Shown: positions 54,046 to 62,311, counted from the first letter of the stretch. The stretch is DNA of 64,000 nt from Microbacterium pullorum (GCF_014836535.1 NZ_JACSQP010000007.1:15329-79328); one strand, 5' to 3'. Notes: generated from the sequence alone by a model not told the origin. Translations and numbers: made by a program.

Positions 54046-54921
54046 TCAGTCCGCACGGCGCGTGTGTGTTCCGATGGCGGCTTCGACGCACAACAGCACG
54101 AGGGCGAGGGTGATGGGTCCGTAGACGAGCAGGTCTGCGGCGGTCATGGTCTCGCCGAGCAGCGCGACCGCGACGACGGTCAGCAGCACGGGCTCGACGT
54201 AGCTCAGCATGCCGAAGAGTCCGAAGGGGAGCAGTTCGCTCGCGCGCAGATACAGCAGCAGGGCGACGGCGCTGACGAGGCCGATGGCGAGCAGACCGAC
54301 GATGATCCGCGGGGTGTCCGTCGCCGGCCAGGTCTGCCCGAACGCGAACCAGACGGCCACGGGGAGGAGGGCGGTGAGCTCCAGCGCCAGGGCGCCGGGG
54401 CTGTTCAGGCCGAAGCGGCCCCGCAGCTCGAAGTAGACGGGGTAGCCGAGCATGACGATCAGCGTCGCGGCGGAGATCTGTCCCGTCAGGGCGACCGCGA
54501 AGACCACACCGACGGCTGCGGCGATGACGGCGCCGAGTCGCAGCGGAGGCAGGGCATCGCCGTGCAGCACGCGGCCGACGATCACCATCATCAGGGGGAG
54601 CAGCAGATAGCCGAGTGCGACATCCAGGCCGTGGCCCGACAGTGGCGCCCATCCGAACAGCCAGAGCTGCACGCCGAGCAGCAGGCCGTTGCACACGATC
54701 ACCACCGCGAGCAGTGGCCGGGCGCGCACCCGCCGCAGGATGCGCTGCACATCCGGCATCCTGCGCGAGAGCAGCAGCGCCGCGGCGACGAGGGGCAGCG
54801 TGATGAAGATGCGCCACGCGAAGATGCTGTTCGCCTCGAGGGGCGACACCAGTGGGGGGAGGAAGAACAGAACGCCGAACAGCACCGACGCGATCAGCGA
54901 CGCCACCACGCCGCCCCGCAT
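54046..54921 (-). CDS. RarD/EamA-type drug-metabolite exporter
   Basis: 291-residue membrane protein with ten helices in the EamA duplicated plan, closest in pattern to RarD (SIFAWRIFITLPLVAAALLL, VALGYLLLPLMMVIVGR). Members export amino acids or other metabolites; the substrate here is unknown. It is followed by the glycosyltransferase in the same direction about 45 bases away, but no functional link is evident. No strong ribosome binding site precedes the ATG. Confidence 0.85.
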   Translation of the reverse strand: MRGGVVASLIASVLFGVLFFLPPLVSPLEANSIFAWRIFITLPLVAAALLLSRRMPDVQRILRRVRARPLLAVVIVCNGLLLGVQLWLFGWAPLSGHGLDVALGYLLLPLMMVIVGRVLHGDALPPLRLGAVIAAAVGVVFAVALTGQISAATLIVMLGYPVYFELRGRFGLNSPGALALELTALLPVAVWFAFGQTWPATDTPRIIVGLLAIGLVSAVALLLYLRASELLPFGLFGMLSYVEPVLLTVVAVALLGETMTAADLLVYGPITLALVLLCVEAAIGTHTRRAD

Positions 54922-54962
54922 ACCCGCTGTCGTGCTGATCTTCTTCTCCCGTCGGCATGGCT

Positions 54963-55018
54963 GAAGCCCGAACCGCGAGCGGGGGAGGCCCCGTCTTGCT
55001 CGGGCCGGATCGGGCTTC
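54963..55018. repeat. 56-bp palindrome upstream of the CDF-like gene
   Basis: Arms GAAGCCCGA and TCGGGCTTC surround a GC-rich centre with a second partial dyad (GCGAGC...GCTCGGGC). It sits between the divergent exporter and CDF-like genes. Confidence 0.5.
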
Positions 55019-55157
55019 GATGTGGGACGCGCGGGCGTGGCGAGAAGGCCGGCCGGGTGCGTCGCTCCCTCAGGATTCTAGTGACGATCAGGGCTGGCAG
55101 ATGGATGCCGGCCGGCGTCGCCGGATCACGGATGCCGCAGGCTTGCGCTGCCTGCGC

Positions 55158-55826
55158 ATGACCACCCCGACTCCCCGCCTTTCCGACGACCGCAGATTCG
55201 TGCTGCAGCGCCGCATCCGGTGGATCGTCGCCGCAACGATCGTCTACAACCTGATCGAGGCGGTGGTCGCGATCGCCGCCGGCACGGTGGCTTCGTCGGC
55301 CGCGCTGATCGGGTTCGGCCTGGACTCCACCATCGAGGTCCCGTCGGCGGCCGCCGTTGCCTGGCAGTTCACACGCCGCGATCCCGAGCGGTGGGAGAAG
55401 GGCACGTTCCGCGTTATCGCGGTCGCGTTCTTCGCCCTGGCCGCGTACGTCACGGTCGCGTCTGTGCTCGCGCTGGTCGGCCGGGCCGACGTCGAGCACT
55501 CGACGCTCGGCCTCGTCGTCACCGCCGTGAGCGTCGTCGTCATGCCGTTCCTCTCGTTCGCTGAGCGCCGGGCCGGTCGCGAGCTGGGATCGGCCACCGC
55601 GGTCGCTGATTCGAAGCAGACGTTGATCTGCACGTACCTCTCTGCGGCCGTGTTGGTGGGATTGGTGCTCAACAGCCTGTTCGGCTGGTGGTGGGCCGAT
55701 GCGCTCGCCGGTCTCGTCATCGCCGCCTTCGCCATCCGTGAGGGCATCGAGGCATGGCGCGGCGATGCCTGCGCCACCTCGGTCGGGATGCTCCTGGAAG
55801 ACGAGCACGAGCACGCCGACCGCTGA
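55158..55826 (+). CDS. Cation diffusion facilitator-like membrane protein (truncated form)
   Basis: 222-residue membrane protein with five or six helices, matching the transmembrane part of CDF metal-ion exporters (RRIRWIVAATIVYNLIEAVVAIAAG, SAALIGFGLDSTIEV with the helix-2 Asp, ADSKQTLICTYLSAAVLVGLVLN with the helix-5 Asp). The usual cytoplasmic metal-binding C-domain is absent; only a short acidic LLEDEHEHADR tail with His remains. Small CDF proteins without the domain exist. Zn, Co or similar metals are likely substrates. The ATG at 55158 is chosen because upstream frame reads through a palindrome. Confidence 0.78.
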   Translation: MTTPTPRLSDDRRFVLQRRIRWIVAATIVYNLIEAVVAIAAGTVASSAALIGFGLDSTIEVPSAAAVAWQFTRRDPERWEKGTFRVIAVAFFALAAYVTVASVLALVGRADVEHSTLGLVVTAVSVVVMPFLSFAERRAGRELGSATAVADSKQTLICTYLSAAVLVGLVLNSLFGWWWADALAGLVIAAFAIREGIEAWRGDACATSVGMLLEDEHEHADR

Positions 55827-55853
55827 GCCGCGACATCGAGTAGGTCAGTGCCG

Positions 55854-56054
55854 CTAGCGGTGACCCCGGTCGCGGGCGTCGAAGCCGGCGCCGATCGCGA
55901 TGCCGACGGCGACGCCGACCGCGAGCCAGAGGGCGAGGTTGTCAGCCGCGATGCCGACGGCGGTACCCAGGGCCAATCCGAGTGCGACGCCGATGCCGAT
56001 GCCGGTGCCCTTGGCGTTGCGCCCGGCCGAGCCGGATTCCGTCTCGTTGTCCAT
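55854..56054 (-). CDS. Small glycine-zipper membrane protein
   Basis: 66-residue protein beginning MDNETESGSAGRNAKG and continuing as two glycine-zipper helices (GIGIGVALGLALGTAVGIAAD, LWLAVGVAVGIAIGAGFDAR). Such peptides form membrane oligomers; many are annotated as hypothetical with a glycine zipper 2TM-like domain. The start at 56054 has GGAAAC upstream, and the longer frame belongs to the adjoining pseudogene fragments. It marks the last normal-looking gene before the decayed region. Confidence 0.7.
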   Translation of the reverse strand: MDNETESGSAGRNAKGTGIGIGVALGLALGTAVGIAADNLALWLAVGVAVGIAIGAGFDARDRGHR

Positions 56055-56166
56055 GTTTCCAACGTAGGAAAAGCACCGGATGGCTGGCGTCAGGATGCCG
56101 CGGCCCACGTCCGTCAGCCGGGTGATGGCGCTTGCGCCATCGGCGGCCTGTGGGCGTTTCGCGAGT

Positions 56167-56276
56167 TCAAGAGCGGGACAGCTCGCAAATGATAGCTCCG
56201 ACAGGGCGCCGATCGCGCTCGGCCCGTTGGTGACTTTCGATGATCTCGAAACCGACCGCCTCCAGTGCTGAGTGCA
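56167..56276 (-). pseudogene. C-terminal shard of an unidentified gene
   Basis: In the minus strand an open reading ends ...LEAVGFEIIESHQRAERDRR then PVGAIICELSRS and a TGA at 56167-56169. It has codon structure typical of a real C-terminus but no start, and it abuts the IS21-like fragment at about 56277, so the N-terminal part was lost at an insertion or deletion junction. I do not recognise the parent protein. Confidence 0.45.
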
Positions 56277-56321
56277 CTTATGCAGCCGACGGATCTCCGC
56301 CCAATCTTCCAGTGAAATCAC
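56277..56321 (-). pseudogene. N-terminal remnant of an IS21-family transposase (IstA)
   Basis: GTG at 56321 opens VISLEDWAEIRRLHK, the conserved first 15 residues of IS21-type IstA transposases. The match stops after the Lys; what follows in frame is unrelated, and the gene is destroyed. Confidence 0.75.
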
Positions 56322-56400
56322 CTTTCAAGAGTGTCGGAGGGGTCAAGCTTCAAACGTCGCCACGGGGTCAGTCTTCACCCGTCGTCCGACTAATGCGTCG
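56277..56400 (-). mobile_element. IS21-like insertion sequence end (decayed)
   Basis: Outside the IstA remnant the sequence holds two spaced GGGGTCA(A/G) words (GGAGGGGTCAAGCTTC at 56336 and ACGGGGTCAGTCTTC at 56361), as found in the terminal repeats upstream of istA in IS21 elements. The outer boundary is uncertain. The rest of the gene-free stretch up to 56692 has mixed composition and no other recognisable feature. Confidence 0.6.
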
Positions 56401-56692
56401 AGAGCGGCGATGAGCGCGCCGTGGGCCTGGGCGAAGGTCGCGCGAGTCAGGTTCCGGATGCGACCACGAGCCAAGCAGCGATGGTCATAAAGCCGGTGAT
56501 GACTCTAACTGCGACTAGAAGGGGTGTCGGTGGTGTAGCGCATGCTGATCTCTACGCCAAGAACGGCCGATTGGCTCGGCGCAGTGGCGACGTGCGGTTT
56601 GCGTGGCCGACACGCCGCACCTAACTTAATGTGTCATTTCTTTCGCTTGTTGCGCTAGTCTAAGTTCACCGGCCGCGAGAGAGGAACCGCAA
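56401..56692. other. Gene-free stretch upstream of the ImmA-partner operon
   Basis: Lower-GC sequence than the chromosome core, with stop codons in all frames and no convincing gene. A minus-strand frame near 56400-56520 reads RIRNLTRATFAQAHGAL, possibly a decayed protein, but it is unsupported. Near 56655 TAGTCT lies upstream of GAGAGAGGAACC, a plausible promoter and ribosome binding site for the next gene. Confidence 0.4.
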
Positions 56693-57328
56693 ATGGCGAT
56701 CCATACCCCGAAGACCCGCGAGGATCTCGCTCGCATACTGTCCCCGATGCGCCTCGCCGCAGAGGTGTTCGAGCGGGCGGTGGCGGTCGGCGCGGCAGAG
56801 AGCCGCACCTTCTCCCAGGGGGCGCCGAAGTCGGCGCCAAACATGATGCGCTGGTTCCGCACCGTTGAGTTCATTCACGAGGAGCTCATGCTGCTTCAGC
56901 TTGACTGGAAGCGATCTAACCCACAGAATCTTCCGTACTTCTCGCAGTCCGACCTCAACCTCGGCCTCATCACGAGCAGCGGTGACGAGTTCACAGGCGT
57001 GCCTTGGGGTACCCCGAGCACCAAGAATCCGAAGGGCTCGGCCTTTGCGCGCCGCGTCGACGAAAACGGCCAGGGTGCGCTCTTCGGTCAGCCGACCTCG
57101 GACGGCGGCGAGATCGACGTCAGGTATCTCTGGATCCTGCTCTACAACGAGCGTGACGGCATGGTCCACCTTGAGCTGTCCCGCCCGAAGTCGATGGCCG
57201 GGAAGCAGATCGACAGCTGGCTCGACCGCATCGTCTTCCCGCCGTTTGACCTTGCACTTGGCGCCTTCTCGTTCGAGGAAGACGAAGGCGACGACGAGGG
57301 CTTCGGCTTCACCATCGCGCGCCGCTGA
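56693..57328 (+). CDS. Unknown protein paired with an XRE-ImmA/IrrE gene
   Basis: 211-residue soluble protein I do not recognise. The N-terminal third is helical (REDLARILSPMRLAAEVFERAV); the middle is aromatic- and Trp-rich (MMRWFRTVEFIHEELMLLQLDW, GVPWGTPSTKNPKGSAFARR); the C-terminus is acidic (FEEDEGDDEGFGF). Codon use is less GC-biased than in the core genes, implying acquisition. GAGAGGAACC precedes the ATG. It ends 19 bases before an HTH-metalloprotease gene in the same direction, the layout of toxin-antitoxin or phage-type regulator pairs, but no toxin fold is visible. Confidence 0.75.
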   Translation: MAIHTPKTREDLARILSPMRLAAEVFERAVAVGAAESRTFSQGAPKSAPNMMRWFRTVEFIHEELMLLQLDWKRSNPQNLPYFSQSDLNLGLITSSGDEFTGVPWGTPSTKNPKGSAFARRVDENGQGALFGQPTSDGGEIDVRYLWILLYNERDGMVHLELSRPKSMAGKQIDSWLDRIVFPPFDLALGAFSFEEDEGDDEGFGFTIARR

Positions 57329-57335
57329 ACTGAGC

Positions 57336-57341
57336 TAGGTT
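57336..57341 (+). promoter_or_regulatory. Putative -10 hexamer for the XRE-ImmA gene
   Basis: TAGGTT ends six bases before the ATG at 57348. It could allow independent, leaderless expression of the second gene of the pair. Confidence 0.4.
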
Positions 57342-57347
57342 CCGACG

Positions 57348-58511
57348 ATGAGCACCACCTTCATTCCAGCACGCCTCGAAATGGCGCGCGCCATCCGGCA
57401 GATGACGGCGACTGACTTGGCCGCTGCTGCGGGTACCACCGCGCCGTGGATATCCCAGATCGAGAATGTTAAGAAGACCCCGAGCCCTGAGCTGATTCGC
57501 GAGTTCGCCCGCGTCCTTAACTTTCCGATCGAGTTCTTCTACCGCCCGGTGAAAAGTCAGCCGCCGGCCGATGCTTTCCATTTTCGTGCGACCTCGAAGC
57601 TCGCAAAGAAGGATGAGGCGACAGCGCGCAGCTTGTCGACGCTCGCCATCGAGCTGTCGGATTGGATCGAGGCGACCTACCGCTCTCCTGCCCCGGACGT
57701 CCCAGAGCTGCAAGATCTGATCGACTCTGACGATGAGCTCGCACCGGAGCAGACCGCCGAAGCACTTCGTGGAGCTTGGGGGCTGGGTGTAACACCTGTA
57801 AAGGACCTGTTGCGGCTCCTCGAGTCCAAGGGGGCCAAGGTTTACTCTGCGGGCGGCCCTTTGCAGGCCATCGATGCATTCTCGTTCCGGCACGGGGCGA
57901 CGCCGGTCATCTTCCTAAACGTCCACAAATCCGCCGAGCGGTTGCGCTTCGACCTCGCGCATGAGCTTGGCCATCTCGTTATGCACGGAGGGTCGTTACA
58001 CGTCGAGCCAGGTAAGGAGAAGGAACAGGCGGCGAATGACTTCGCTAGCTCGTTCCTAATGCCACGATCGGATGTCATCGGGGCAATCCGCGGCAACAAT
58101 CTCATGCTCGAGGACGTTCTGATTCTGAAGCGCCGCTGGCGCGTCAGCGCGATGGCACTCAATTTGCGAGCGCACCGTCTCGGCGTGATCTCGGACTGGA
58201 CCTACGGCACGCTTGCCAAGCAGCTTTCGATGGCCGGCTTTCGGCGTGGAGAGCCTGGTTCCGATTTGCGCGTTGAGACCTCGAGCTTGCTGACTCAAGT
58301 CATGAGTGACATGCGGAAACGCGGTGAGGGCTTCTCTGAGATTGCCCGAGTGCTCAACGTCCGCCCGCGTGACGTCCAGGACCTGATGCTCGGCATCGTG
58401 ACGTTCGCCATCCAAGGTGATGGTGTGAGCCGGTCGCGCAGCACGGCTGAACTCCGCGATGTCTCACTTGCGCCCGTCGCAGAACTCAGTTCACGACGCG
58501 GCAGCCGCTGA
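57348..58511 (+). CDS. XRE-family HTH fused to an ImmA/IrrE metalloprotease
   Basis: 387-residue protein. The N-terminal helix-turn-helix (~8-62: RLEMARAIRQMTATDLAAAAG, WISQIENVKKTPS) is of XRE type. The central ImmA/IrrE (DUF955) domain has the zinc motif H205-E206-L-G-H209 in FDLAHELGHLVMH. A C-terminal helical part may hold a second DNA- or ligand-binding segment (RKRGEGFSEIARVLNVRPRDVQDL). Relatives either cleave their own partner repressor (ImmA of ICEBs1) or act as radiation or stress response regulators (IrrE), or serve as antitoxins. Here the HTH and protease are in one chain, downstream of an unknown partner. Codon use is lower in GC than the core. Confidence 0.88.
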   Translation: MSTTFIPARLEMARAIRQMTATDLAAAAGTTAPWISQIENVKKTPSPELIREFARVLNFPIEFFYRPVKSQPPADAFHFRATSKLAKKDEATARSLSTLAIELSDWIEATYRSPAPDVPELQDLIDSDDELAPEQTAEALRGAWGLGVTPVKDLLRLLESKGAKVYSAGGPLQAIDAFSFRHGATPVIFLNVHKSAERLRFDLAHELGHLVMHGGSLHVEPGKEKEQAANDFASSFLMPRSDVIGAIRGNNLMLEDVLILKRRWRVSAMALNLRAHRLGVISDWTYGTLAKQLSMAGFRRGEPGSDLRVETSSLLTQVMSDMRKRGEGFSEIARVLNVRPRDVQDLMLGIVTFAIQGDGVSRSRSTAELRDVSLAPVAELSSRRGSR

Positions 58512-58549
58512 GTGACTCATTGCGCGAGTCTCGAATAGGGCGCGGTCGC

Positions 58550-59461
58550 CTACGAGGCGAGTGACTCGAATCGGATCCTGAGATCGCTCCACCCGGGGCT
58601 GAACACCGCTGTGGACTCAGGATCGTTGAGTTCAAGCGTGCAGACAGGGCACTTGAAGTACGAGGACCAGATGACGTTCTGAGAATATTCGCCGGGACCT
58701 TCGTACTCGTATTCGATGTCATGGATGACCCCCCAAGTTCGACCGGTTCGCGCGCACGCAGGGCATTCCTGTTCGTTGTCGAAGTCAGGGCCGATCTCAT
58801 TATGGGCCGACTCCGCGAGCTCGCGTTCAAGCCGCGCAGCCCAATCCTCGAAGTCCTTGCTTGCCTTCTGGCGGTCGCTCCGTCGCTTCTCGAACACTCG
58901 CTTCGCGGCAACTAGCTTCTCGTGCAATTCAAGGACGAACGCGTTGAAGCGTCGCTCCTGCTCGCGGGCGGCTTTGCTAGACAGCCAGTCCGTGCTTACG
59001 AGTCCGGACGCGTCCTGCACAAAATGGATCCATAGTCCGAGGCGGTCTACGTTCCCGGCAAGCCCATGGGTAGAGAGGCCGACGGGGGCCGCGTTGTTCC
59101 GGTCATTGAGGATTCCGGCCCCGAGATCCTCGACCTCCTTGCCCAGTTTGAGGTGGCGGCAAAGCATCCGCTGCAGGGCGCCCGCGTCTGCGGTCCTAGC
59201 CAGTTCCAGGGGGTGCCTCTTGGCTGGCACAGCATCGGCTGGCTTTTCCATGATTAGCGCAGGATGCTCCTTCGCGAGCAGTGACTTTGCGAGGAGTTCG
59301 ACGGCAGCACCGGCGTGGATGCTCGCCCGCGCCGCCGCGAATGAGGCCTCTCTCGGATCGTCCTTCCCCTGGACCTCGTAGGCCGCGGAAGCGTGCTGGC
59401 CGGCGCAAACTAAAAGGGCTTCGTGGAGCGGGACGGATTCCCACCAGGCGCTGGTCGTCAT
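58550..59461 (-). CDS. Unknown protein with helical bundle and zinc ribbon (HEPN-like?)
   Basis: 303-residue protein I do not recognise by name. Residues ~20-160 are helical, with AAARASIHAGAAVELLAKSLLAKEHP and LNDRNNAAPVG; this resembles HEPN bundles, whose RNase motif is RN(x)3-4H, but Pro stands where the His would be. A coiled-coil-like basic stretch (~170-225) leads to a four-cysteine ribbon (CPACARTG... CPVC) in the C-terminal third. Codon use is lower in GC than the core. ATG 59461 is preferred; the longer frame to 59530 adds MTHGLAHLRR-type residues without a good ribosome binding site. Convergent with the XRE-ImmA gene. Confidence 0.65.
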   Translation of the reverse strand: MTTSAWWESVPLHEALLVCAGQHASAAYEVQGKDDPREASFAAARASIHAGAAVELLAKSLLAKEHPALIMEKPADAVPAKRHPLELARTADAGALQRMLCRHLKLGKEVEDLGAGILNDRNNAAPVGLSTHGLAGNVDRLGLWIHFVQDASGLVSTDWLSSKAAREQERRFNAFVLELHEKLVAAKRVFEKRRSDRQKASKDFEDWAARLERELAESAHNEIGPDFDNEQECPACARTGRTWGVIHDIEYEYEGPGEYSQNVIWSSYFKCPVCTLELNDPESTAVFSPGWSDLRIRFESLAS

Positions 59462-59851
59462 GAGCGGAGCTTCTCGGTTTTCGGGCTGGGGAGGAAGCCC
59501 GCGTCGCAGATGCGCCAGGCCGTGGGTCATGGAGTGCGATGAACCTTCCGAACGGGTGTTAGCAGCTCGTACGGGAGCAACCGGTTCGGTCGAGCCAGTC
59601 GATCTTATTGGTGGGGTTCACCGATGGCCCAAACTTTCGTTCCGTTCATCAGACAAGGATGGAGCTCGGGGAACAGGACGTACTCGCCGGGGATGCTGAG
59701 CGGGCGCTGCGAATGCTCGCGGACGCGCGGCCGGAGCACCCGACGGCGCGATGTGCTCCGTCGCCGCCGCGCCGACCGCACATCCGAGATTCTGGAGGTC
59801 TTGGGTGGTGATCGATCGCGCGGGCTGGCCGCAGATCTGCGCGGCCAGTGG
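59462..59851. other. Gene-free, decayed stretch
   Basis: No frame here has a convincing gene. Several short frames overlap on both strands with arginine-rich, low-quality translations. It adjoins the glycyl-tRNA synthetase shard and is probably remnant DNA. Confidence 0.4.
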
Positions 59852-59911
59852 AACATCGACTTCGACTCGCTCGAGGACCGCGCCGTCACGGTGCGCGACC
59901 GCGACACGATG
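59852..59911 (+). pseudogene. Shard of glycyl-tRNA synthetase C-terminus
   Basis: The plus strand reads NIDFDSLEDRAVTVRDRDTM, nearly identical to the conserved anticodon-binding-domain segment of actinobacterial GlyRS. It continues as DQQ and then diverges into non-coding sequence. Upstream the frame is not GlyRS-like. It is about 20 codons of a ~460-codon gene with no start or stop of its own, so it is a recombination relic. Confidence 0.65.
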
Positions 59912-59965
59912 GACCAGCAGCCTAGTTCGTCCCGCATGTCGTCTGCCACCGCGCGGCTGCCGCGG

Positions 59966-61387
59966 CTACTGCTCCTTCTCGAGCAGGGCGATCGCGTCCT
60001 GCACCTGGCCGAAGAACATGATCTGGTCGGCGAGCTCGGCCGGGTCCTGCGTCGAGCCCTGGATGGTGATCACGAATGCGCGCCCGTCGGAGCGCTCCAG
60101 GTACCAGGATCCGGCCAGCACCCCGACGGAGCTGCCGCCCTTGAACGCCGCGTAATACCACGCCTCGCCGAGATCGCCGAGGCCACTGTTGGCGGAGAGG
60201 ATGCCGCGGAGCGGAGCCCCGGCATCCGTCGCCGCCTTCTCCTGCAGCGCGAGGTGTGCGGCGATGAGGTCGTCGGGCGTGGTGAACCACTCCAGGCCGT
60301 CCTGCCAGACCGGAGTGACGACCGCGGTGGCGGGCACCTCGAGCACCCCGGTGGGGAGGGCGTCGAGCACCGCCTGCTTCTCGGCCGCGGTGGTGGCCGC
60401 AGTCCAGGCGGTGCGGGCCGCGGCGTCGGCGCCCCAACCGAGCTGGAACAGTGCCCGCGTCGTGAGCATCGGGGTGTTCAGAGCCGGGTCGTGGTGCCCC
60501 ATGTCGGCGAGGGCCTTCTCCAGTGCGGCGGGTCCGACCGCGGCCATCAGCAGGTCGGTGGCGGTGTTGTCGCTGATGGCGATCATCTTCTCGGCTGCCT
60601 CCTGCACCGTCACCGTGGTGCCGGTCGGGGCATCCTGCAGCTCGCCCGAGGGCAGGCTGCGGACATCGTCGGTGACGGTGAGCACGCCGTCCCACTTGAG
60701 CGCGCCGTTCGCCACCTGGTCGGCCACGGCACCCAGCACGTAGAGCTTGAACATCGAGCCGGAGGGCAGTGGATCTTCGTCGCCCACCCCGCTGCCGTCG
60801 CCTGCGGCGGCGACGCGGGTCCCGTCGGCGACATCCGTCACTGTGAAGGTGGTGTCCGCGGCGAAGCCGTTGACCGTCTCCTCCAGTTCCGACCAAGAAG
60901 CGGCGGGCGTCCGGGCCCCTGCCGACGGCGTGAAGAGGAGACCCGCGATGAGGTCTTCGTCGTCGACCACGATCTGCATGTCGAGCGCGTCGCCCGCGGC
61001 CGGAGTGAGGGTGATGACCGCCTGGTCTCCGGCATCCTGGATCGCTGTCGGAACCCACGGGCTCTGCGGCTCGAGCTGGGTGAACACCTCGATCAGCTGG
61101 TCGCCGGAGATCTGATCGAGCATGGGGGCGGACAGTCGTGATTCGGCTGCGGCGGGCGCGACCTCGGCGCCGTTGACCGCATCGATGACCCACTGCGCGT
61201 GCTCGCCGAGCGCGGTGTCGGGCAGCGCGACCTCAACGGTGGCCTCGGCGGACGGGGCGCCGCCGACGTCAGGCGAGCACCCGACGAGTCCGGCGGCGAG
61301 GGCGGCGGTGGCGATAGCCGCAGCGACGCGGGTGCGGCGGCGGGACGGCGGGGTGGTCTCGGTCTGGGGTCGTCGTGGAGCGTGCAT
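59966..61387 (-). CDS. Class A beta-lactamase-fold lipoprotein
   Basis: 473-residue lipoprotein. A signal peptide (RRRTRVAAAIATAALAAGLVGC) ends in a lipobox with C37. A NTF2-like/linker region (~45-160) precedes a serine beta-lactamase-type domain with S211-M-F-K214, S272-D-N274 and K416-G-G (the KTG equivalent). This domain may hydrolyse beta-lactams or act on the cell wall; the Glu166 of class A enzymes is not evident to me, so hydrolysis is uncertain. I start at the ATG at 61387; a GTG-initiated extension to 61447 is less likely. Monocistronic. Confidence 0.82.
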   Translation of the reverse strand: MHAPRRPQTETTPPSRRRTRVAAAIATAALAAGLVGCSPDVGGAPSAEATVEVALPDTALGEHAQWVIDAVNGAEVAPAAAESRLSAPMLDQISGDQLIEVFTQLEPQSPWVPTAIQDAGDQAVITLTPAAGDALDMQIVVDDEDLIAGLLFTPSAGARTPAASWSELEETVNGFAADTTFTVTDVADGTRVAAAGDGSGVGDEDPLPSGSMFKLYVLGAVADQVANGALKWDGVLTVTDDVRSLPSGELQDAPTGTTVTVQEAAEKMIAISDNTATDLLMAAVGPAALEKALADMGHHDPALNTPMLTTRALFQLGWGADAAARTAWTAATTAAEKQAVLDALPTGVLEVPATAVVTPVWQDGLEWFTTPDDLIAAHLALQEKAATDAGAPLRGILSANSGLGDLGEAWYYAAFKGGSSVGVLAGSWYLERSDGRAFVITIQGSTQDPAELADQIMFFGQVQDAIALLEKEQ

Positions 61388-61791
61388 CCTTCCAGCCAAG
61401 CGCGTCGCGGCGCCCAGCGCCTCCGACGGCAGGGGGATATCGCGCACCCGTGGCGCCCGCCGCCGTCACCGATGACGGAACGAGTGCCGACGACGGAACG
61501 CAAGCATGGCGTCGGCGTTCAGGCGGACGCAGCTGCAGTTCGCTCAGGAGTACGCGCACTCTCGCGCTGGCGGCTGTTCAGACCCGTCCCCGCAGCGTGT
61601 GAGGCCGCCAGCTGCTGTCTTACAGCTTCATGGCCGTCGTCGCTCCGAAGCGAATCGAGCACTCGGACCGCCGCGCACCTCCGTAGCGACCGCGCAGGAT
61701 CGCGGTCGCCTAACGCGTACCGCGACGCACTGGACCAGGCCCGGAAGGCGTAGCGCCGACGTCGGCCACCCGCCGCCGCTGAGCGCTCGTC
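61388..61791. other. Gene-free stretch
   Basis: About 400 bases with short overlapping frames on both strands but no supported gene, ribosome binding site or repeat. Translations such as RRTQLQFAQEYAHSRAGG are not recognisable. It separates the lactamase-fold gene from the lipoprotein pair. Confidence 0.4.
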
Positions 61792-61819
61792 AAGGCCCTC
61801 CGAGCACTCGGAGGGCCTT
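61792..61819 (-). terminator. Strong hairpin terminator after the small lipoprotein pair
   Basis: AAGGCCCTCCGA and TCGGAGGGCCTT form a perfect 12-bp stem with a GCAC loop, about 24 bases beyond the stop codon of the minus-strand lipoprotein gene. Confidence 0.85.
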
Positions 61820-61843
61820 TCAGGTGCGCTGGTCGGGCGCCGG

Positions 61844-62311
61844 TTACTGCTTCTCCATCTCAACGGTCATGGTCACGCCCATCGCGGTGAGCTCGTACTT
61901 GAGCACGCCGTTCTCGTACGTAAAGGTCTTCGTGGGGGCATCCGAAGCCAGAAGCGCGGTCTCGGTCTGGCTGGTGTCGTTAACCGATTCCCAGGAGTAC
62001 GCATCGACGTCCTCCTTGGGTGCTTCGTAAGTTCCGACCCAGTAGATCGCCGACGTGGAATCGGAGGTGACGACCCAGTCCACGCTGATCGTTTCCTCGG
62101 TTATGGTGGCGGTCTGGTAAGAGTCCTCGGCGTTCGAGTTCGTCTGCTTCCACTCGCCGGTCAGATCCAGCGGCTCGGCGGGTGGTGCGACGGTCTCTTC
62201 CACCTTGCTGGGCGACGACGGGCTGCTCGAGTCGGCATCCCCCGCCGGCGCGCAGCCAGCGAGCAGAAGCGCGGACAGGGCCAGTGCAGCGGGTGCTATG
62301 AAACGGCGCAT
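61844..62311 (-). CDS. Small lipoprotein, unknown
   Basis: 155-residue lipoprotein. A signal peptide (MRRFIAPAALALSALLLAGC) has a lipobox at C20, followed by a Ser/Pro-rich spacer and a ~110-residue beta-rich domain (LTGEWKQTNSNAEDSYQTATI, YWVGTYEAP). It resembles lipocalin-like or LTGEWxx stress lipoproteins, but I cannot name a family. It starts three bases after the stop of the DUF5067 gene and is co-transcribed with it. Confidence 0.78.
   Translation of the reverse strand: MRRFIAPAALALSALLLAGCAPAGDADSSSPSSPSKVEETVAPPAEPLDLTGEWKQTNSNAEDSYQTATITEETISVDWVVTSDSTSAIYWVGTYEAPKEDVDAYSWESVNDTSQTETALLASDAPTKTFTYENGVLKYELTAMGVTMTVEMEKQ

Noticed and set aside
61448..61863. Several 75-185 codon frames between the lactamase-fold and lipoprotein genes
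   Set aside because: All are overlapping, arginine/serine-rich and lack ribosome binding sites or recognisable motifs.
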